Source: Candidatus Omnitrophota bacterium
GTDB taxonomy: Bacteria > Ratteibacteria > UBA8468 > B48-G9 > DTJG01
Assembly (NCBI GenBank): GCA_023818725.1
Contig: JAMWBX010000006.1
Span: forward strand, 1,174 to 12,886
Length of the DNA stretch: 11,713 bases
Direction: 5' to 3'
The position numbers and the translations under genes are program-made. This document shows positions 1 through 6,434 of this stretch, piece after piece. Each line of letters opens with the position of its first letter. The stretch's first letter is position 1. The notes under the pieces were generated by a model. It saw nothing but the letters and a program-made list of their open reading frames with translations, was not told the origin of the DNA and did not search any database.

Positions 1-146
1 TCAAATATCAACCAGGTTCTTATTGCGCCGTAAAGTGTTGTTGGGTTTGGTGGAAAAATTGTTTCAGCCCAAGTTTCCATCCCCATTGTAAACGGTCGTC
101 CATCTCTAAAAAATAAAGTGTCATTTGGTGTAATCTTATACCACAT
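1..146 (-). CDS. cmr3: Cmr3, type III-B CRISPR RAMP protein (N-terminal part, runs off the left edge)
   Basis: Reading leftwards from the ATG at 146, 48 codons are open to the window edge. The peptide starts MWYKITPNDTLFFRDGRPF and continues with ETWAETIFPPNPTTLYGAIR. The 'P.D.LFFRDGRPF' block followed by 'FPP.P.TLYGA.R' is the recognisable N-terminus of Cmr3, the Cas5-like RAMP protein that caps the crRNA 5' handle end of the type III-B effector and contacts Cas10. Only this first beta strand and the glycine/proline-rich part are visible; a full Cmr3 is some 300-400 residues. One base separates its start from the cas10 stop codon. Its ribosome binding site (AAAGGGGA, six bases before ATG) lies inside the end of cas10, so translation is probably coupled. 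The gene order also predicts Cmr3 here. cmr4, cmr5 and cmr6 would be expected further left but cannot be seen. Confidence 0.93.
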   Translation of the reverse strand, partial: MWYKITPNDTLFFRDGRPFTMGMETWAETIFPPNPTTLYGAIRTWLIF

Positions 147-147
147 A

Positions 148-2841
148 TTAGTCCCCTTTATTTAAAAAGCTTGCGATTTCAAGCAAATTAGTGAAGTTAT
201 CTATGTTCCCACCTGAAACCCAAAAAAGTTCAACAACCGAGTTGTAGAACCTTTTAATGAATTCCACTTTTTCTTTTTTATTATCCTTTTTGTCTTTGTA
301 ATTATAAGCACGAGAGATTAATCTAATTAGAGATTCATTAAAAATTAGAGAAGATGTCAGCAAATGTCCATCTTCGGATTTTAATTTCATAAACTCCCTC
401 TTTAGTTTCTGAATAAAGTTATGGGAGATATACCGTTTTTGCTCATCATCCATTGTCTCTTTTGCTTTTTTTATTATATCAGTAGTGAAGATATTGTTAT
501 ATCTCCACTTGTATATTGCAATCCTTTCTTCTCCTGATTTTTTCATCAAAAGAATTGAAAATGAGTCTTTATCCGGATTAGATTTAGCTCTCTTTCCCAT
601 CTCAAAGACCTTGTTTATTACTATTTTTAATGGCTCTTTATAGTGAGCAATTACAACACCCATAGAGGTGGTAGCATTTTTGCCCATAGTAAGGATATAC
701 CTATTATCTTTTTCTACAAAGCCTGTATTATTTTCAATATCAACTTTTACTTCACCATTTTCAAATTTTACCTCTCCTGAAAATGCAAATCTTAATTTTT
801 TCATAACATCAATTAGGTCTTTCAAGTTTACAAAGGCAAGGATATCATCACCACCAGAATATACAAGTTTTCCAAGATGTTCTTCTTCTACAATTTTTTT
901 AACAAATTCTATTGAGTAATGCCTTAAAGCAGTTGAAATTGAGGAATGAATGGCAGGAGTTAAAGGCTTTTGGATCAATTTGGTTTCTATTTCTTTCTTG
1001 AACTCCAAGGGCAATTTTTTCCATGTTTCCGAATTATAGGCATTTTCAATCTCGGGATGAAGTTCACCTGAAAGCCATTTACCCATATTGTCACCATCCA
1101 GATAAATAAGGGCATAATATGGATTTGGTTTTCCTGTTTTCTCAACCAAATTTTTAAGAGATCTTTTAAGCCGCTCTATATCCTCATCAGTTAAATCTAT
1201 ATTCAATTCTTTTTTAATAAATTCTTTTCTTAAATTTTCTTCAAAAAACCATTCTCCCTCAACTGTCTTAGGCATTCTATTTTTTAATTTTGGTACAGGA
1301 AACACGATAGGGAAGTCTTTTAGTAATTTTTCGTATTCTTCCAACTCTTTTTTGGCTTTTTCCAATGCTTTATTTTTAAAATCTGCTACTGCGATTTCTG
1401 AAGTAGATGGAAAAGAGAGGTCTTTAAAACTTTCATCAACTTTTTCTTCAAGATAGATTTTAAATGTTCTCTTTATGAAACATAAACCACATAATCCTTC
1501 ACCGTCAGAAAGATATTTGACATTTACCATTTGGGTTAAATCTATTGCCTCTGGATTATGTTTTTTAAACTTATCTTTGTTTTTTGTTTCACAGAAAAAC
1601 AAAACATTCTTTTCACCACATACAGAACATTTTCTCCCTGCTTCCTTAAATTGCTTAAATTCTCTTAAATTTTTCCTTGCACCCATTGATTTTTCAAGGG
1701 CAGTATAAAGAAGTTGATAGATTAAACCGATGTTAGGTTTATGTGCTCCTTTTTTTTCTGCAAAGTTCCATAAATTACACCATTTGATTAATTCCTCTTC
1801 CTTAAAGAATTTTTTAAGGTCTTCAATAGTAATGTCATTTTCTCCTTTTCTCCACGGAATTGCAACCCAGTATATCTGCGGGAAATCAACAAGTTGTTTC
1901 TCTAAAACATTTTTTATTCTCTCCTCATTTAAATTTAATTTCTGCAAAATTTTACTTTTAATATTATCTAATTCCTCAAAGGTATTCTGTTTCATATTCT
2001 CGGCGAGGTCTTTAATTTCTTTAGCATCAGTTAGAGGGATAATTGCAACAAATCTGTTTGGAATTGTCGGAATATTAATAAACTTTAAATTTGATTTATT
2101 AACTTGAATCTTTTTCTCTCTTTCAAGAAACCAATCCATAAGTGGTTGATTGAAAAGGTCAGGATATATGATTGATGTTGGCCCATATCTATCTATAATC
2201 AATTTCATTCCAATAAAGGTTAAATATGAAAGAATAAAACTACCTACATAAAAGTCTTGTGTCTTTCTTGCTTGTGAGATAAAAGATTGAACAGGACCAA
2301 TGGTAAATAGAAAAAGCGAATTGTTTTGAATTAATTTATTATCAAGCAAATATGCATTAACTGCCGAAGCAATTTTTAAATGCTCCCATATGGAATGGTC
2401 AGGTATTCTTGTGTCTGCTGGGAAAAGTGGTAAATACTTGCAAAACAACTTTTTACTGGATTTATCAATAAGGTTTTCAAGTAAATTTCGCCATAAATAA
2501 AGAAATTTTTTCACCTCATCATAACTTCTTATTTCCCTCCCAATTTCCTCAAAAGATTCCTCAACTACTGAGAAAACTTCTTCTGCATTGATCTCAGGAA
2601 TATTTATTTCCCCTTTACTTAAAGGATGCTTAATTTGATTAGAATTCTGTAAAATTTCACTTGGGCACAAACTTCGCTCCATACAAGATGCAATTATGTC
2701 AGGTCCTTTTACCTCTTCAAAACTGGTTACACCTATTTTTTCAGCATAATTTCTTGCTCTTTCGATATGAGTTTGAATTTGTAAACATTTATCTACTGGG
2801 TCATGCAGAAATGCCTTTAGTTTTTCAGTAAAAACACTCAT
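148..2841 (-). CDS. cmr2: Cas10/Cmr2, large subunit of the type III-B CRISPR effector
   Basis: This 897-residue protein is the signature subunit of a Cmr (type III-B) complex. On target RNA binding, this family cuts single-stranded DNA with an HD domain and makes cyclic oligoadenylate with its palm domain. An HD dyad is at H13-D14 (LHDPVDK), near the start as is usual for Cmr2. Blocks typical of Cmr2 follow at about 141-155 (PADTRIPDHSIWEHL) and 181-201 (IGPVQSFISQARKTQDFY). A zinc-binding region has CxxC pairs at C405/C408 and C451/C454. The first palm-like motif is LDGDNMGKWLSGE at 581-593, and the catalytic GGDD is at 663-666 in YSGGDDILAFV. All these residues are intact, so both activities are plausible. 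The protein is lysine-rich and the gene is very A/T-rich. Its ATG overlaps the cmr1 stop by four bases (ATGA), with AAGGAGGT upstream. Confidence 0.96.
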   Translation of the reverse strand: MSVFTEKLKAFLHDPVDKCLQIQTHIERARNYAEKIGVTSFEEVKGPDIIASCMERSLCPSEILQNSNQIKHPLSKGEINIPEINAEEVFSVVEESFEEIGREIRSYDEVKKFLYLWRNLLENLIDKSSKKLFCKYLPLFPADTRIPDHSIWEHLKIASAVNAYLLDNKLIQNNSLFLFTIGPVQSFISQARKTQDFYVGSFILSYLTFIGMKLIIDRYGPTSIIYPDLFNQPLMDWFLEREKKIQVNKSNLKFINIPTIPNRFVAIIPLTDAKEIKDLAENMKQNTFEELDNIKSKILQKLNLNEERIKNVLEKQLVDFPQIYWVAIPWRKGENDITIEDLKKFFKEEELIKWCNLWNFAEKKGAHKPNIGLIYQLLYTALEKSMGARKNLREFKQFKEAGRKCSVCGEKNVLFFCETKNKDKFKKHNPEAIDLTQMVNVKYLSDGEGLCGLCFIKRTFKIYLEEKVDESFKDLSFPSTSEIAVADFKNKALEKAKKELEEYEKLLKDFPIVFPVPKLKNRMPKTVEGEWFFEENLRKEFIKKELNIDLTDEDIERLKRSLKNLVEKTGKPNPYYALIYLDGDNMGKWLSGELHPEIENAYNSETWKKLPLEFKKEIETKLIQKPLTPAIHSSISTALRHYSIEFVKKIVEEEHLGKLVYSGGDDILAFVNLKDLIDVMKKLRFAFSGEVKFENGEVKVDIENNTGFVEKDNRYILTMGKNATTSMGVVIAHYKEPLKIVINKVFEMGKRAKSNPDKDSFSILLMKKSGEERIAIYKWRYNNIFTTDIIKKAKETMDDEQKRYISHNFIQKLKREFMKLKSEDGHLLTSSLIFNESLIRLISRAYNYKDKKDNKKEKVEFIKRFYNSVVELFWVSGGNIDNFTNLLEIASFLNKGD

Positions 2842-3908
2842 AGCATTACCTCCTTCGTTGCACTGAGTGTTGTTTTGAAATCTTTTAAGATAGAAGATTC
2901 AAATTTCTCAGTATTATTCCGCCCTTTATTGATCTTATTTTCCTTCCCTATCAAGTTTACGCCTCCAGGATTTAAAAAGATTATCAATGGGAAATATGTA
3001 TTATTATGTCCTTTAATCACCTTAAATATCACTGGATAAGCCCATCTTTTGGAAAGTCGTTCTTTAGCGTTTTTATATGGAATCATCCTAAAGTGATGGT
3101 GCATAACTGGCATTCCGAATGCAGGAGTTTTAAAAATTTCGGTTCTTTTGTCTTTTCTAAAGTTCTTGTATTTTTCTCCTATAAAATTCAATGCATCTTG
3201 CCATGCATTTCGAGGTTCAAATAGTAAAATCGTTCCATTTTTTATGATAGTATACTTTGAATTACTTGTATTGGCAGGCAATAACCTTTTAACAGTTTTT
3301 AATTCCTTTTTAAGCCAATCGCACAATTCATCCACATTTTTTGCATTACAATAAAAATTTATTCCTTCAATATTATGTGGCTCAGCACTTTCAATTGCGA
3401 TATTTCCTCCACCCCTTCTTGCCCTTGTACCAAATCCACCGAGATAAATCGCTGCCCACAAAGAAGCAACCGTATTATTAAAAGCAAATTCATCGAAAGA
3501 CTCTAAGAGAATTTCAAACCCAAAACCATCTTTTAGAAAATCCCTAAAAATAGTTGAATATAACAGATAACCAATATCTGCATCTTTTCCGTCAAGAGTT
3601 TTTATCTTTTTATCGAAAGACCGTTTAAGCCTATACTCATCTTTTAAATTCCGACCAACTTTGTCATGAGCTATGTTATACAAAATCCTAATTTTTACTT
3701 TGCTCTTGCCTTCCCCTTTCCCAGTCCCTCCAAAAATCTTAGCTTCTTCTGTTTTCAGTTTTTCAATATCATCTTCTGCCTTTATTGCCCTCCACCACCA
3801 TCGGATCATTCCTTTAAATTCAGAAGGTCTTAATTCTGGTGTCCTCCCATCAGCACCAGCCATAAACATAGGAGTAATCAATCTGCACTTCAGTTTTAGT
3901 GAATACAT
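2838..3908 (-). CDS. cmr1: Cmr1, type III-B CRISPR RAMP protein
   Basis: This 356-residue RAMP protein belongs to the Cmr1 family, which sits at the 3' end of the crRNA in the type III-B complex and helps capture target RNA. The N-terminal ferredoxin-like strand (KLKCRLITPMFMAGADG) is followed by the Cmr1 hallmark LRPSEFKGMIRWWWRA at residues 26-41. A glycine- and arginine-rich loop typical of RAMPs, GGFGTRARRGGGNI, is at 157-170. A further block with FGMPV and WAYPVIFKV lies at about 264-297. Length is normal for the family. The start ATG has a good ribosome binding site (AAGGAGGA about eight bases upstream). It lies 14 bases after the cas3'' stop, and its end overlaps the start of cas10 by four bases. 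It is therefore the third gene of the operon and the first of the Cmr set. Confidence 0.95.
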   Translation of the reverse strand: MYSLKLKCRLITPMFMAGADGRTPELRPSEFKGMIRWWWRAIKAEDDIEKLKTEEAKIFGGTGKGEGKSKVKIRILYNIAHDKVGRNLKDEYRLKRSFDKKIKTLDGKDADIGYLLYSTIFRDFLKDGFGFEILLESFDEFAFNNTVASLWAAIYLGGFGTRARRGGGNIAIESAEPHNIEGINFYCNAKNVDELCDWLKKELKTVKRLLPANTSNSKYTIIKNGTILLFEPRNAWQDALNFIGEKYKNFRKDKRTEIFKTPAFGMPVMHHHFRMIPYKNAKERLSKRWAYPVIFKVIKGHNNTYFPLIIFLNPGGVNLIGKENKINKGRNNTEKFESSILKDFKTTLSATKEVML

Positions 3909-3922
3909 TGAAGAATCCTCCT

Positions 3923-4654
3923 TTATAAAATATTAAATTTAATTTTATTCTCTACATATTTCCGTATCTCCTCCACCATTAGCCATCCGCCGTAGTAATC
4001 CTGATCATCTTTCTTCTGATATTCCCTTCTCTCAATTGAGGCGGAAATGTCGCATAGTTTAAGAATATGATGGGCAAGCGACGCTTGAATTCTTTTTTGA
4101 TGCTGTTCAAGCAGCCCACAGCCTTTAGCCCAAATTCTGAGGCCTTTTGCCATTTCTTTTAAATCATTTATAGTTAAGTTTTTAGCCTCTTCAGGAAAAA
4201 TTTGCTTGTCTAATCGGTTGGTTTCATTATTCCATATAATATTGCCAATGTGGTCAGAAATTCCATCAAGTATTGCTTGAACATCAGGCCTTTCTATGTT
4301 GTCTCCAAGAAGTCCACTATCAGTATGATGAATTGCAACAGCGAAACTTATTGGCTCTTTAATGCCTTCAGGCAGGATTTTCCAAAGATAGGCAGCTCCA
4401 AGTGTAGAATGAGATGGGAGAGGTTTATTGGTGCCAAGATTTTCCTGCCATTTTTTTGTAAGCTTTCCAATGTCGTGAAATAAAACCATCTTTTCCAGAG
4501 AATCTTTTAATTGAGCTGCATTTTTCTGTATACCGAAAATCCTTTCAGATAAATGTAAAAAAATAGGAATAATAATATTAAACTTTTCCTTGCATCTTAC
4601 AAGATGTTCTAAATAATTTTCCTGGGGAGCGCTATATAATGAAACAGGCGACAT
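3923..4654 (-). CDS. cas3'': Cas3'', stand-alone HD nuclease
   Basis: This 243-residue protein is a Cas3-type HD nuclease without a helicase domain. The metal-binding set is present in order: H17 in the YLEHLVRC segment, H60-D61 in LFHDIGKLTKKW, H82 in LPSHSTLGAAYL, the H109-H110 pair in AIHHTDSG, and a late aspartate, D202, in CDISASIER. In type I systems this nuclease cuts and degrades the displaced DNA strand together with the Cas3' helicase encoded just upstream. The ATG at 4654 is preceded by AAAGGA and lies 23 bases inside the end of cas3'. The next internal methionine (residue 56) would remove H17, so the upstream start is right. Its place in front of cmr1 is unusual, because Cas3 normally works with a Cascade complex rather than with Cmr. 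Confidence 0.9.
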   Translation of the reverse strand: MSPVSLYSAPQENYLEHLVRCKEKFNIIIPIFLHLSERIFGIQKNAAQLKDSLEKMVLFHDIGKLTKKWQENLGTNKPLPSHSTLGAAYLWKILPEGIKEPISFAVAIHHTDSGLLGDNIERPDVQAILDGISDHIGNIIWNNETNRLDKQIFPEEAKNLTINDLKEMAKGLRIWAKGCGLLEQHQKRIQASLAHHILKLCDISASIERREYQKKDDQDYYGGWLMVEEIRKYVENKIKFNIL

Positions 4655-6278
4655 CTGGTATCATTCCTTTATGTTTATCGTAGTTATTACTATCAAGAAG
4701 ATAATAACTGAAAGGTAGTATATCTTTATCCTTTGCTTTATTAAAATCCCATGCGCCTTGGTTCTCGTCAAAAATTAATCTAAATTTCAATATTTCATCT
4801 TTTAATAGTTTCCATCCCACACCTATGTCAACATTTATACAATTATCTCGGATATCGATTGCTCTGATAGCATCTCTGATCTTATCTGCTATACTACGAC
4901 CTTTTCCTTTTGATAGGTCAACAACTACAAGTATAATCGGTTTACCCTCTCTTAGTTGAATATTAGAAGGCCTGTTATCAGCATACAAAACACACTCGTA
5001 TAAATCAAGTAGCGTATCTCTTGCTTCATAGTCATTTGCTTGATAATCAAGGGTTTCATTGACAAAAGAACACACTTCATCAAAATTTTTGATATTAAAA
5101 TTCCTATTATTCTTCAACCATTCAAGCGCTTTTTCTAATTGGTCTTGTTTATAAGGCAAATACCCTTTTATGTCACCGTCTTCCACAGGGAAGATAACCA
5201 TTTCTCCACTTTCTCCAGGATACCGGGCGCAGCGGCCTGCACGCTGGATTAATGAGTCAGCTGGCGCAAGTTCTGTTATCAAAAGATTTGCTGAAAAATC
5301 AATTCCTGCTTCAAGTACCTGAGTAGAAATAACTATACCAGTACCCTCAGGTATTTTAATTTTTCCATTTTCTTTGTAAATAAGTAAGGACATTGCTCGC
5401 TTTTCATTGTTTTTTCTATCAGCTGTTGTAAATCTTGAGTGTAATAGAACTATCTGATTCTCGCTTAGGCCAAGTTTTGATTTAATATAATCAAAGACCA
5501 TTTGAGCCCTTTTAACCTGATTTGCAACAATAAGAGTTTTTTCAGTCGTCATTCGGGAAAGAAGTCGATCTGGAATTTTTACTTTATCGTTTGCATATAA
5601 TGGTTCATTTTCAATTATTATTTTCAATCGAGAGTTAACTGGTGTATTGCTTGATATTCTTTGCATATCTGAAAGGTTTATGTTTTCAAACAGGCTTTTT
5701 TCAAGACTTTGTGGCATTGTTGCGGTCATTACAACAAAAGGGATTTTACTTTGATGCAATATTTCCATCAGGGCTCGCATAATTGAGAATGTAAATTCGT
5801 CTCTGTACATGTGAGCCTCGTCAAATACGACAATTGAAGACGCAATGGCACCAGCAGGAAAGTCTATGTGTTTTCCTACCTGCCTGCTTGCTCTTGCGAA
5901 ACCGTAGAGAAACTGGTCAAGTGTTGTAACAACAATATCCCCCATAAAAAATGGACTATTTGGGATATCTCCGTGTTGCACTTTAACAAGTATGTTCGGA
6001 GAGATTTTTTTAGCGTATCGTTCGATCCTGGTCGCAACGCTATTTATAAGAACCCTCATCGGCAAAACATAAATCATGCGTGGTGCAATATAGAAATTAC
6101 AGGAAACAAACTGTTCTAAAAAAGGTGCGATCACAGCTTCGGTTTTTCCGGAACCTGTGGGTGCATTGATAAATAACGGAAAGTTCATTTTTTCCATTTT
6201 TTCCCATACTTCAATTTGGTATGGGTATGGTTGTTTCTCAAGATATTCGCCGTAGAATGTATCAATGGCCTGTGTCAC
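4632..6278 (-). CDS. cas3': Cas3', CRISPR-associated DEAH-box (superfamily 2) helicase
   Basis: This 548-residue superfamily 2 helicase resembles the helicase half of Cas3, which pumps along single-stranded DNA to feed an HD nuclease. Motifs in order: Q-type PYPYQIEVW (17-25), Walker A APTGSGKTE (39-47), VLPMR (71-75), TTLDQFL (118-124), Walker B DEAH (153-156), TATMP (185-189), HSRF (280-283), STQVLEAGIDFSA (318-330) and the arginine finger motif QRAGRCAR (345-352). No HD domain is fused to it; that function is in the next gene, which overlaps it by 23 bases. The start is a GTG at 6278 with GGGGAG five bases upstream. It is the first gene of the Cas operon and follows a strong promoter by about 100 bases. 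Split cas3'/cas3'' pairs are best known from type I-A loci. Confidence 0.92.
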   Translation of the reverse strand: MTQAIDTFYGEYLEKQPYPYQIEVWEKMEKMNFPLFINAPTGSGKTEAVIAPFLEQFVSCNFYIAPRMIYVLPMRVLINSVATRIERYAKKISPNILVKVQHGDIPNSPFFMGDIVVTTLDQFLYGFARASRQVGKHIDFPAGAIASSIVVFDEAHMYRDEFTFSIMRALMEILHQSKIPFVVMTATMPQSLEKSLFENINLSDMQRISSNTPVNSRLKIIIENEPLYANDKVKIPDRLLSRMTTEKTLIVANQVKRAQMVFDYIKSKLGLSENQIVLLHSRFTTADRKNNEKRAMSLLIYKENGKIKIPEGTGIVISTQVLEAGIDFSANLLITELAPADSLIQRAGRCARYPGESGEMVIFPVEDGDIKGYLPYKQDQLEKALEWLKNNRNFNIKNFDEVCSFVNETLDYQANDYEARDTLLDLYECVLYADNRPSNIQLREGKPIILVVVDLSKGKGRSIADKIRDAIRAIDIRDNCINVDIGVGWKLLKDEILKFRLIFDENQGAWDFNKAKDKDILPFSYYLLDSNNYDKHKGMIPDVACFII

Positions 6279-6382
6279 TATTTCTCCCCGCTAATACGAT
6301 TACTTACAGGATGGAGTGTTCTGAAGGAAAGGATAGGTTGGTTCTCTTGATCAGGAAAGTCTATACCTGTTATCATATCATT

Positions 6383-6410
6383 AGTATATCACAATTTTTA
6401 ATTTTGTCAA
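6383..6410 (-). promoter_or_regulatory. Promoter of the cas3'-cas3''-cmr operon
   Basis: On the minus strand a perfect -35 box TTGACA (6405-6410) is followed after 16 bases by TATACT (6383-6388). The TG two bases before the -10 box gives an extended -10 element (TGATATACT). Predicted transcription start is near 6376, leaving a leader of about 100 bases before the GTG of cas3'. The -35 box lies about 25 bases beyond the stop codon of the mannosidase gene, so the defence operon need not depend on read-through from it. Confidence 0.75.
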
Positions 6411-6434
6411 ATTTATCGCCGGTTGGCGCAGGCT

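Noticed and set aside
6414..6434. CGCCAACCGGCG hairpin after the mannosidase stop as a terminator
   Set aside because: The stem is only about four pairs and no run of T follows, so it is too weak to call.
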